Assembly (NCBI GenBank): GCA_900541205.1
Contig: UQIV01000024.1
Location: 1-38,111 of the forward strand
Length of the DNA: 38,111 nt
Source: an uncultured Collinsella sp.
GTDB taxonomy: Bacteria; Actinomycetota; Coriobacteriia; Coriobacteriales; Coriobacteriaceae
Reading direction: 5' to 3'
How positions within the stretch are numbered: the stretch's first letter is position 1; each line of letters starts with the position of its first letter. Below are positions 18,332 to 25,162 of the stretch, piece after piece. Below the pieces are notes generated by a model that saw only the letters and a list, made by a program, of their open reading frames with translations, searched no databases and was not told the DNA's origin. A program made the position numbers and the translations under genes.

Positions 18332-18361
18332 AATTATAAACTACTTTATAATTTTTGCTAA
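18332..18361 (-). promoter_or_regulatory. hicAB promoter with overlapping operator
   Basis: On the minus strand TTAGCA (18356-18361), a 17-bp spacer, and a consensus TATAAT (18333-18338) about 26 bases before the hicA start. A perfect inverted repeat, AATTATAAA (18332-18340) and TTTATAATT (18345-18353) with a 4-bp spacer, covers the -10 and half the spacer. This is the expected place for autorepression by HicB or the HicAB complex. The region is AT-rich compared with its flanks. Confidence 0.75.
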
Positions 18362-18375
18362 CCAGTTAATAAATA

Positions 18376-19626
18376 TTACTGGCGCTGCTTGGGCTCGGTG
18401 ACGATGGCTCGGACGATACGGGGACGATCGGTGAGGTCGTGGACGATACGCACGTCCGAAAGGCCTGCCTGGCGACAGAGCTCGGCCGCGGCATCGAGGG
18501 CACCCTCGTAAAGCTCGCAGGCAAAGAGGCCACCGGCGCGCAACATGTAGGGCGCCGCGTTGAGCAGGCGGCGGAAGATATCGAGGCCGTCGGCACCGCC
18601 CTCGAGCGCCAGATCGGGCTCAAAGTCCTTGACCTCGTGCGGCAGCGAGCGCATGACATCGGTGGGGATGTAGGGCGGGTTGGAGACGAGTACGTCAAAG
18701 GTGCCCCACTCTTCGCGGGGAATGGAGCTCACCAGGTTCGTGAGGCTGAAGGCGACCTCGTCGGACGTGAGGCCAAGCGCATCGCGGTTTTTGGTAGCAA
18801 GGTCGATGGCGCGCGGCTCGATATCGGTAGCAGTGCAGGTGACGTGGCCGCGACGCTCCCAGGCAAGCGAGAGCGAGATGCAGCCCGTGCCGCAGCCGAC
18901 CTCGAGAACGCGGGCGATACGGGGCTCGGCTGGAGCAGGCGCAGCAGCATCCTGAGCTGAAGCCGTCTCCTGGTCGGCGCCCTCGATGGCGATGCCGTAT
19001 TCGTCGAGCTCGGGCTCGGGGGTTTCCATGGCCTCTGCTTCTGCCGCCTGCGCGGCGGCTTCCTCGGCCTCGCGATCGGCAAGCTCCTCGGCATAGGCGC
19101 GGCTACCGAGCACGTCGCTACCCAGCGCAGCCTCATCGGCCGCCGTCAGGTTGGCGGCACGGCGCTCGGCGGTCGCGCGTTCGTCGGCCAGCGCCGCCTC
19201 GGCTTTGCGGGCCTGCTCGACCTCATCGTTCCAAGGCAGCTCCACGCGCTGGCGGGCGGCGGCCTCGGGGCTCAGCACCTCGGCATCCAGGTAGTTCAGG
19301 ACTTCTTCGACGAGCATCTCGGTCTCGGGGCGCGGGATGAGCACGCCAGGGGCGCACGCAACGTCGATCATGCGAAACTGCGTGCTACCGGTGATGTACT
19401 GTAGCGGCTCGCCCTTCGCGCGACGGACGACGGCCGCGTGCATGGTCTCGAGCTGCGCTGCGTCGAGCGTCTCGTCCATGCGCATATATAAGTCGATGCG
19501 CGCCAGACCCGTAGCTGCGCACAGCAGCCACTCGGCAGAAAGACGGGGGTGCTCCTCGCCGCGCTCGGCCAGGTACTCCTTGGTCCACTCGAGACAACGC
19601 TTGATGGTCCAGATCTCGTTTGCCAT
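18376..19626 (-). CDS. prmC: Release factor glutamine N5-methyltransferase with a large insertion
   Basis: PrmC methylates the glutamine of the GGQ motif in release factors, using SAM. At 416 residues it is well above the usual 280. The helical N-terminal domain (1-105, ending GVLIPRPETEMLVEE) and the catalytic domain (238-410: motif I LEVGCGTGC at 241-249, substrate motif NPPY at 316-319, TDIEPRAI) are intact. Between them, about 115-235, lies an Ala/Glu-rich charged stretch in place of the usual short linker. The ATG at 19626 has GGGGAGGA five bases upstream; the frame continues to 19701 without support. It lies downstream of prfA, its substrate gene. Confidence 0.9.
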   Translation of the reverse strand: MANEIWTIKRCLEWTKEYLAERGEEHPRLSAEWLLCAATGLARIDLYMRMDETLDAAQLETMHAAVVRRAKGEPLQYITGSTQFRMIDVACAPGVLIPRPETEMLVEEVLNYLDAEVLSPEAAARQRVELPWNDEVEQARKAEAALADERATAERRAANLTAADEAALGSDVLGSRAYAEELADREAEEAAAQAAEAEAMETPEPELDEYGIAIEGADQETASAQDAAAPAPAEPRIARVLEVGCGTGCISLSLAWERRGHVTCTATDIEPRAIDLATKNRDALGLTSDEVAFSLTNLVSSIPREEWGTFDVLVSNPPYIPTDVMRSLPHEVKDFEPDLALEGGADGLDIFRRLLNAAPYMLRAGGLFACELYEGALDAAAELCRQAGLSDVRIVHDLTDRPRIVRAIVTEPKQRQ

Positions 19627-20016
19627 GGGGTCCTCCCCTCTTAAGCGCCGGGCGGCGCGCGAATGTCGGAGCAGATTGTAAGCGAGGGCGGCACGCGACA
19701 AGGGACGATTGGAAGCGATTATCGAGAATCAGCCCAGAATTTTGCTTGGAGCCCGCCTAGAGTGTTCATTCGTCGACGTCTAAATCTGCATCCGTCAAGC
19801 TTTTGGCAAGGTTGCCCCAAAACTGACCAATATCTAACCAACAACTTGCCAAATCACTTGACAAACAACGCGGTAAAAATCAACCCGCGACTTCTCGGAC
19901 GATTTTTCGAGCAATATTTTCAAAAACAGATGAATGCCGTTAATTACTTTAAGCAGGCAAACAGCCTAAAGGCCATCAAGACGGATTGAATAACATCTCA
20001 AAGCAATGTGCCCAAC

Positions 20017-20073
20017 CTAGTCATTTAAGAACGTCCCCAATGACTACCTCTAAGGTGCCGCAGGTTGAGCATA
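20017..20073 (+). repeat. 57-bp direct repeat, copy 1 (with 29-bp TAGTC unit)
   Basis: The sequence 20017-20073 recurs at 20145-20201, exactly 128 bases on, with two differences. Its first half is one 29-bp unit (20018-20046) that begins TAGTCATTTAAGAACGTCCC and ends AATGACTA, with 8-bp inverted ends. The second half, beginning CCTCTAAGG, is shared only by these two copies. Confidence 0.92.
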
Positions 20074-20113
20074 CCGCATCCGGAGCAAGGCAACGCCGCA
20101 GGTAGAGGACGGA

Positions 20114-20143
20114 CAGCGAGCGACCTCCGGAACGAACAAGTTG
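20114..20143 (-). repeat. Distal box of the 3'-end cassette (copy 2, interrupted)
   Basis: This 30-bp box (CAGCGAGCGACCTCCGGAAC..., ending AAGTTG) matches the distal ends of the cassettes at 4535-4564 and 26222-26250. Here the terminator part that should follow is missing; a 29-bp TAGTC unit and another hairpin take its place before the proximal part resumes near the prfA stop. Confidence 0.75.
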
Positions 20144-20144
20144 A

Positions 20145-20201
20145 CTAGTCATTTAAGTACGTCCCCAATGACTACCTCTAAGGCGCCGCAGGTTGAGCAT
20201 A
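20145..20201 (+). repeat. 57-bp direct repeat, copy 2 (with 29-bp TAGTC unit)
   Basis: Second copy of the direct repeat at 20017-20073. Its 29-bp unit is 20146-20174 and differs from copy 1 by one base (AAGTACG for AAGAACG). It is inserted right after the distal cassette box. Confidence 0.92.
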
Positions 20202-20210
20202 AGTCAGCGA

Positions 20211-20308
20211 AAACGCCCCTAAGCGAGCAAGGTGACGTGAAAGAGGAGGGAAGCGTACTTCGGTACGCGACCGACGATTGAACGTCAGATTGCCGCTTAG
20301 GGGCGTTT
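20211..20308. repeat. Long inverted repeat downstream of prfA
   Basis: AAACGCCCCTAAGCG (20211-20225) pairs perfectly with CGCTTAGGGGCGTTT (20294-20308). Inside is a second small hairpin, GCGTAC-TTCG-GTACGC. In this copy of the cassette it sits where the terminator stem lies in copies 1 and 3. There is no T-run, so intrinsic termination is doubtful. Confidence 0.85.
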
Positions 20309-20309
20309 G

Positions 20310-20349
20310 CAGCGTCGAGCCGTTACGCGGTTTGGTAAAACCGCGTAAC
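20310..20349 (-). repeat. Proximal cassette part with hairpin touching the prfA stop
   Basis: GTTACGCGGTTT (20322-20333) and AAACCGCGTAAC (20338-20349) form a perfect 12-bp stem with a 4-base loop; base 20349 is directly next to the prfA stop codon at 20350-20352. The box GCAGCGTCGA precedes it on the plus strand. Compared with 4654-4681, two bases of each arm differ and pairing is kept. Confidence 0.9.
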
Positions 20350-21417
20350 CTACACAGCCTGTGCCAGCTTCTCGGCACGCTCGGCGGCGGCAAGCGCCTC
20401 GATGACGGTGCCGAGCTGATCGCCCAGAAGGACGCCGTTGTAGGTGGAGTTGAAACCGATACGGTGATCGGTCACGCGGTCCTGGGGCTGGTTGTAAGTA
20501 CGGATCTTCTCGGAACGGTTGCCGTGGCCGATCTGGCTCTGGCGCTCGGCGCCGAGCTCGGCCTGCTGCTTCTCGAGTTCCATCTCGTACAGACGGGCAC
20601 GCAGCATCTGCATGCAGACCTCGCGGTTCTGAATCTGGGAACGCTGCTCCTGCGACTGCACCACGGTGTTGGTGGGCAGGTGGGTGATGCGCACGGCGGA
20701 GTAGGTAGTGTTAACGCACTGACCGCCAGGGCCGGAGGCACAGTAGGTATCGATGCGCAGGTCGGACTGGTTGATCTGAACGTCGATCTCCTCGGCCTCG
20801 GGAAGCACGGCGACGGTTGCCGTGGAAGTCTGGATGCGACCCTGGGACTCGGTCTTGGGGACACGCTGGACGCGATGCACGCCGGACTCGTACTTCATGA
20901 CGGAGTAGACGCGGTCTCCCTCGACCTTGAACTCGATGGACTTAAAGCCGCCGGCCTCGCTGGGGCTGGAATCGAGCACGGTGGTCTTCCAGCCGCGCGA
21001 CTCACAGAAGCGCTGGTACATCTTGTACAAATCGCCGGCAAAGATGGCCGCCTCGTCGCCACCGGCGGCGGAGCGGATCTCGACGATGGTGTTCTTGTCG
21101 TCGTTGGGGTCGCTCGGAATGAGCATGTACTTAATGTCTTCCTCGAGCTGGGGAAGCTTGGCCTCGTTTTCGGAGATGTCCATCTGGAGCATCTCTTTCT
21201 CATCGGCATCGGTGGTATCGTGGAGCATTTCCTTGGCAGCCTCGATGTCATCGAGCGCGCCGATGTACTCGCGCGAGGCGGCGATGAGGTCGGACTGGTG
21301 CGCGTACTCCTTGTTGAGACGCGTGAACTCCTTGATATCGGAGGCGACGGCCGGGTCGGAGAGCTTCTTCTCGAGCTCCTCGTAGGCCTTGATAATCTTT
21401 TCGAGCTTATCGCGCAT
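20350..21417 (-). CDS. prfA: Peptide chain release factor 1
   Basis: A 355-residue class I release factor reading UAA and UAG. The GGQ motif is in ASGPGGQCVNTTYSAVRITH (the usual GGQHVN has Cys for His here). The stop-codon recognition tripeptide is PKT in RVPKTESQGRIQT, of the RF1 P-x-T type and not the SPF of RF2. Length is typical. The ATG at 21417 has AAAGGAG eight bases upstream. Its own stop is UAG. PrmC, which methylates the GGQ glutamine, is encoded downstream. Confidence 0.97.
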   Translation of the reverse strand: MRDKLEKIIKAYEELEKKLSDPAVASDIKEFTRLNKEYAHQSDLIAASREYIGALDDIEAAKEMLHDTTDADEKEMLQMDISENEAKLPQLEEDIKYMLIPSDPNDDKNTIVEIRSAAGGDEAAIFAGDLYKMYQRFCESRGWKTTVLDSSPSEAGGFKSIEFKVEGDRVYSVMKYESGVHRVQRVPKTESQGRIQTSTATVAVLPEAEEIDVQINQSDLRIDTYCASGPGGQCVNTTYSAVRITHLPTNTVVQSQEQRSQIQNREVCMQMLRARLYEMELEKQQAELGAERQSQIGHGNRSEKIRTYNQPQDRVTDHRIGFNSTYNGVLLGDQLGTVIEALAAAERAEKLAQAV

Positions 21418-21498
21418 GGCGGGACTCCTTTATATGCGTGAAGGTGAAAATCGGCAGAGTTGATGGGGCGCGCGGCGCCACTGCGGGGGTAAGCCCGG

Positions 21499-21531
21499 CT
21501 AGAACATGTCGATCTTCAGATACATGCGCAT
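21499..21531 (-). other. Short UAG-terminated leader ORF upstream of prfA
   Basis: On the minus strand, AAGGG then ATGCGCATG opens MRMYLKIDMF followed by TAG, 81 bases before the prfA start. The second ATG (21525) has AAGGG at six bases, a good spacing. RF1 itself reads UAG. Translation is unproven and ten codons can occur by chance. Confidence 0.25.
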
Positions 21532-21625
21532 CCCTTCGCGTATGGGGTACATAGTTGCGGTCTAACCCAAACATGATAGCGTGCCTAGGCAAACCTGCAT
21601 ATAACCCGCACGGAATGATTGGACG

Positions 21626-21681
21626 TAGTCGTTGGGGACGTTCCTTAACGACTAGTCGTTTAAGAACGTCCCCAACGGCTA
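21626..21681. repeat. Inverted pair of 29-bp TAGTC units sharing a TA
   Basis: One unit lies on the minus strand (21626-21654) and one on the plus strand (21653-21681), overlapping by the dinucleotide TA. Together they make a near-perfect 56-bp palindrome with the perfect centre AACGACTAGTCGTT. It lies between the 5' end of prfA and the 3' end of the M20 peptidase gene. The rest of 21418-21708 holds only a weak -10 candidate (TATCAT on the minus strand, 21573-21578). Confidence 0.92.
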
Positions 21682-21682
21682 G

Positions 21683-21708
21683 CAAAGGGACTGTCGCTTT
21701 GTCACATT
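21683..21708. repeat. Degenerate TGTGACAAAGGG palindrome (copy A1)
   Basis: CAAAGGGACTGTCGCTTTG with a right arm continuing GTCACATT. The left outer part is missing. It directly abuts the stop codon (21709-21711) of the M20 peptidase gene. Better copies lie at 28401, 30338 and 31886. Confidence 0.8.
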
Positions 21709-23124
21709 CTAGAGCGTCTGAAGCAGAGCGACGAGGAAGCGGATGCCCTGGAGGTAGGCGCGGCGGGTGATGCGCTCGTTGGTGCCGTGGACGCCGCGAT
21801 CACACTCGTCGTCATCAACCACAAAGGCCGAGAAGCGAATGCATTCAGGGCAAATGTGCTGGTAGTTGGCAGCGTCGGTCGCACCGATCACGGTCGAGGG
21901 CACAATTGCCACCGGCTCGAATGATCCGTTTTCCTCCGTCCCCTTTGGATCACGGAAATAGCGGGCAGCGATGGAGCGAACCGCCTCTAGCCCGGGACCA
22001 CCGATGCGCGGGGACGGCGAGGGTTCGGAGCTACCGGGGCCCAGCTCCACTTCGACACGACCGGCAAGGTCCGTTGCGGCAATTGCCTCACGGCAGCGCG
22101 CCACAACGTCGGCCACGCTCGTGCCCTCGAGCATGCGGAAGTTAATGTTGGCCCACATATCCTGCGGCATTACGTTGGCGCCGGTGCTGCCGCCCTCGAT
22201 TTGCGTGGGCGCGCAGGTGGTCGTCACCAGCGGATAGAGCTTCTTGCTGGCAAGGCAATCGCGGACAATGGCGCCCCCGTTGGCGGCAATTTCATCCGCC
22301 GTGTAGAGCCCCAGCTCGACGAGCTGTGCGGCAAGTAAATCGGTCACGCGCGTCGGCCACTCGATATCGCAGATTGCGGTGATGGCACGGCTGAGCACCT
22401 CGAGCGACGTGCCGCCGTAGGGGTTGGAAGAATGTCCACCCGCACTCTTTGTCTTGAGCACGATATCGGCATAGCCCTTCTCCGCGAGGTCGGCGTGCAT
22501 GAGCCAACCCTCGCCCGCGCTGTACTCGACAGACGGAACGATGCGGTAGTCGCCCTCGTCGATCAGGAACTCGAGCTCAACACCGCGCTCCTCGAGCGCG
22601 CGGCCGATGGCGCCTGCGCCGCACTGCGTCGTCTCCTCGTCCTGGCCAAAGGCCAGGAGCAGCGTCCGCTCGTGCTGCCAACCGTGCGCCAGCGCATACT
22701 CGACAGCCTCGAGAATGCCTGCGACCTGGTCTTTCATGTCGATCGCTCCACGGCCCCAGATGTAGGTGTCGTCCACGTGCCCGCTAAAGGGGTCGTGCGT
22801 CCAGTCGGCCTCGGTACCCGACACCACGGGAACCACGTCCATGTGGCCCATGAGCATAATGGGCTTGAGGTCAGGGTCGGAACCGCTAAGCGTCACCAGC
22901 AGCGAATGATCGATAAGCTCGACCTCGCCCGCCGCAAATACGTGCGGCCAGGCCTGCTGCATATAGGCGCGCAGGTCGTCGAACGGCTGCCAGTTCACCG
23001 CCTCGGCATCCATGCTCGAGATGGTCGGAAACGACAGCACGCGCCCCAGGCGCTCGCACGCGCCAGTTTCATCCAGATCGGCAAAATCGTCCTCATGCGC
23101 AAAGAAGCGCCAAACCTCGGCCAT
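21709..23124 (-). CDS. M20-family metallopeptidase (dipeptidase/carboxypeptidase-like)
   Basis: A 471-residue M20/M28-clan di-zinc peptidase or amidohydrolase. Metal and catalytic motifs in order are MLMGHMDVVP (His, Asp), WGRGAIDMKD (Asp), GQDEET (catalytic Glu) and ECIRFSAF...VHGTNE, the C-terminal His region. The dimerisation domain in the middle starts near AGGHSSNPYGG. Sequence style resembles carboxypeptidase S or PepV-like enzymes; the substrate is unknown. The ATG at 23124 has AAAGGA upstream; an upstream extension to 23178 would run through a terminator hairpin and is rejected. It follows the amino-acid importer genes. Confidence 0.88.
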   Translation of the reverse strand: MAEVWRFFAHEDDFADLDETGACERLGRVLSFPTISSMDAEAVNWQPFDDLRAYMQQAWPHVFAAGEVELIDHSLLVTLSGSDPDLKPIMLMGHMDVVPVVSGTEADWTHDPFSGHVDDTYIWGRGAIDMKDQVAGILEAVEYALAHGWQHERTLLLAFGQDEETTQCGAGAIGRALEERGVELEFLIDEGDYRIVPSVEYSAGEGWLMHADLAEKGYADIVLKTKSAGGHSSNPYGGTSLEVLSRAITAICDIEWPTRVTDLLAAQLVELGLYTADEIAANGGAIVRDCLASKKLYPLVTTTCAPTQIEGGSTGANVMPQDMWANINFRMLEGTSVADVVARCREAIAATDLAGRVEVELGPGSSEPSPSPRIGGPGLEAVRSIAARYFRDPKGTEENGSFEPVAIVPSTVIGATDAANYQHICPECIRFSAFVVDDDECDRGVHGTNERITRRAYLQGIRFLVALLQTL

Positions 23125-23150
23125 GACATCCTTTCGATTGTGATGACAAA

Positions 23151-23171
23151 GGCCGCCCCACGGGAGCGGCC
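23151..23171 (-). terminator. Hairpin between importer ATPase and M20 peptidase genes
   Basis: GGCCGC (23151-23156) pairs with GCGGCC (23166-23171); inner CCC/GGG pairs extend it. On the minus strand it is followed by TTTGTCATC, a short T-run. It probably ends or reduces the importer transcript before the peptidase gene. Confidence 0.6.
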
Positions 23172-23196
23172 CTGCCACATAAGCGTTTGCGGTCGG

Positions 23197-23982
23197 TTAT
23201 TTGTCCTCCAGATAACGAGAGAGGAACTCGCGAGTGCGCTGGTGTTTGGGGTTGCCGAAGAGCTCGGCCGGCGCGGCGTCCTCGAGCACCACGCCCTTGT
23301 CCATAAAGACCACGCGGTCGGACACGGTTCGGGCAAAGGCCATCTCGTGCGTGACGACGACCATGGTCATGCCGTCGGCCGCGAGCTTGCGCATGACCTC
23401 GAGCACCTCTCCCACGATCTCGGGGTCGAGCGCGGAGGTCGGCTCGTCGAACAGCATGATCTGCGGATTCATGCACAGGGCACGAGCGATGGCCACGCGC
23501 TGTTTTTGACCACCGGACAGACGGCCCACGGCGGCGTGCGCGAACTTTTCGAGTCCCACGCTGGTCAGATGCTCCATCGCGACCTTCTCGGCCTCGGCCT
23601 TGCTCATCTTTTTGAGCGTGACGGGCGCAAGCGTGCAGTTGTCGAGCACGTCCATGTTGTTGAACAGGTTAAAGCCCTGGAACACCATGCCGATGTCCTC
23701 GCGGAGTTTATTGATATTGCAGCGCTCGGCCGTAAGGTCCTGGCCGTGGAACCAGATGTGGCCCGCGTCCGGGGTCTCGAGCAGGTTGAGACAGCGCAGG
23801 AAGGTCGACTTGCCCGAGCCCGAAGCGCCGATAATGGTGACGACCTCGCCGGGGTTAACGGACAGGTCGATGCCCTTGAGCACCTCGAGCGAGCCAAAGC
23901 TCTTGCGCAGGCCCTCGACGCGGATGAGCGGCTCTTTAGTTTGTGCGGCGGCCGCAACGCCGGTAGTGGCGGTATCTGCCAT
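23197..23982 (-). CDS. Amino-acid ABC importer, ATP-binding protein
   Basis: A 261-residue GlnQ/HisP-type ATPase that powers uptake of a polar amino acid. Walker A is GASGSGKST, the Q-loop is MVFQGFNLF, the signature LSGGQKQR, Walker B MLFDEPTSALDPE, and the switch His is in VVVTHEM. The N terminus has about 15 extra residues rich in Ala and Thr. The ATG at 23982 has AGGAG about eight bases upstream, so the longer frame to 24057 (inside the permease gene) is rejected. It is the last gene of the SBP-permease-ATPase set. Confidence 0.95.
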   Translation of the reverse strand: MADTATTGVAAAAQTKEPLIRVEGLRKSFGSLEVLKGIDLSVNPGEVVTIIGASGSGKSTFLRCLNLLETPDAGHIWFHGQDLTAERCNINKLREDIGMVFQGFNLFNNMDVLDNCTLAPVTLKKMSKAEAEKVAMEHLTSVGLEKFAHAAVGRLSGGQKQRVAIARALCMNPQIMLFDEPTSALDPEIVGEVLEVMRKLAADGMTMVVVTHEMAFARTVSDRVVFMDKGVVLEDAAPAELFGNPKHQRTREFLSRYLEDK

Positions 23983-24004
23983 GATGATTCTCCTCGTCTT
24001 GAGC

Positions 24005-25153
24005 CTAGTTGGAGCTGGGCAGCGTTGCCGGGGCCTCGGCGCCGAGTTTTTTGCCAAAGGCTTCGAGCAGGCGGCTCGCCACGAGCGTCAGGATCAGGTA
24101 GACCACGAGCGCCACGCAGTAGACCTCCATCTGGCGGTAGTACACGCCGGCGACGGTGGTGGTGGCGTACATGAGGTCGAACACGCCGATGACCGAAAGC
24201 ACCGACGAATCCTTGATGTTGATGATGAGCTCGTTGGTGAGCGCCGGAATCGCGTTTTTAATGCCCTGGGGGAACACGACCTTGCGCATGGCCTGCCACT
24301 GCGACAGACCCAGCGAGCGCGCCGCCTCGGCCTGGCCGGGATCGATGGACTCGATGCCGCCGCGCAGGACCTCCATCATGTAGGCGGTGGAGTTGAGCGA
24401 GATGGTGACAAGGCCGGCGGTGAAGGTACTCCAGATCTGGTTGGCCTGGGCGGTCTCGAAGCCCATGCCGCGCAAAACGGTGAAGCCCGCGTAATAGATG
24501 AGCAGGCCCTGGACCATCATGGGCGTGCCGCGCACGATGGTGGAGTAGACAGTCGCAAAGCCGCGGCCGATGCTCTTAAAGAAGCGCGTGAGATCGTTAT
24601 CCACGCGGTCGAACGTCTGAATACGCAGGAACACAAAGAGCAGCGCCAGGAAAAAGGCGATAACGGTACCAAGGGTCGCAAGCGCGATGGTGATTTCGAT
24701 GCCGCGAATAAAGAAGTCGCCGCTCTTATAGGTCATGTAGACCAGGCTCGGTAAAAAGTCGCTGGGATTGGAGTCCGAGACAATGCTCACCTGCACCAGG
24801 TCGATAAACGACATGACACAGCGGTCGACAAAGAAGATCGCCGCGATGGCGACCACGACATAGCTGCCCAGGCGCGCGCCGCGACGGAAACGCTCGGAAG
24901 CAAACGGCGACGTTTCGCGATAGTCATTCCAGTGCATGAGTTTGGTGACCAGCGCCGCCGCCGACACGACGAGCCAAGCCCAAAGAATCGCCCAAAGGCA
25001 GTCCTGGAAAATGCCGGTGGGCACCAAGAAGCTCAGCGGCGTGGGGTTGCGTTGGCTAAACGCCAGGCCGAGCGCCGCGATAACGCTCGTGCCCAGATAT
25101 ACATAGCGATGGTCGGCCTTGATAAAGGAGGCCAGACGATTGATGGTTTTCAT
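24005..25153 (-). CDS. Amino-acid ABC importer, permease
   Basis: A 382-residue HisM/GlnP-family permease. The core (about 150-370) has the five-helix fold and the EAA loop contacting the ATPase, EAARSLGLSQWQAMRKVVFPQ in shape. Before the core there are about 140 extra residues with two or three additional TM helices (around 20-35, 50-70 and 95-115), longer than a standard 220-residue permease. Only one permease gene is present, so it probably works as a homodimer. The ATG has GGGAGG four bases upstream. It lies nine bases after the binding-protein gene. Confidence 0.93.
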   Translation of the reverse strand: MKTINRLASFIKADHRYVYLGTSVIAALGLAFSQRNPTPLSFLVPTGIFQDCLWAILWAWLVVSAAALVTKLMHWNDYRETSPFASERFRRGARLGSYVVVAIAAIFFVDRCVMSFIDLVQVSIVSDSNPSDFLPSLVYMTYKSGDFFIRGIEITIALATLGTVIAFFLALLFVFLRIQTFDRVDNDLTRFFKSIGRGFATVYSTIVRGTPMMVQGLLIYYAGFTVLRGMGFETAQANQIWSTFTAGLVTISLNSTAYMMEVLRGGIESIDPGQAEAARSLGLSQWQAMRKVVFPQGIKNAIPALTNELIINIKDSSVLSVIGVFDLMYATTTVAGVYYRQMEVYCVALVVYLILTLVASRLLEAFGKKLGAEAPATLPSSN

Positions 25154-25162
25154 GCTGCCTCC

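Larger units (their letters stand above)
19627..20349. other. 723-bp gap between prfA and prmC, no supported gene
   Basis: The half nearest prmC (about 19700-20010) is AT-richer than its surroundings and has no convincing coding sequence; a plus-strand frame at 19663-19989 has no RBS and no recognisable product. The other half is repeats: a 57-bp direct repeat pair, two 29-bp TAGTC units, half of the 3'-end cassette, a 15-bp-arm hairpin and the GTTACGCGG hairpin touching the prfA stop. A promoter for prmC probably lies here, but I cannot place it. Confidence 0.6.

Noticed and set aside
19663..19989. Plus-strand 108-codon frame in the prfA-prmC gap
   Set aside because: No ribosome-binding site, no recognisable domain, and it overlaps the prmC 5' leader in the opposite direction. 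The composition looks non-coding.
20017..20201. CRISPR array
   Set aside because: Only two copies of the direct repeat, at 128-bp spacing, with palindromic content related to dispersed elements, and no cas genes in the window.
21407..21685. Minus-strand 92-codon frame upstream of prfA
   Set aside because: It runs through the repeat palindromes and overlaps the prfA start; no RBS and no family resemblance. I considered whether it could be rpmE, which precedes prfA in some actinobacteria, but the L31 sequence is not there.
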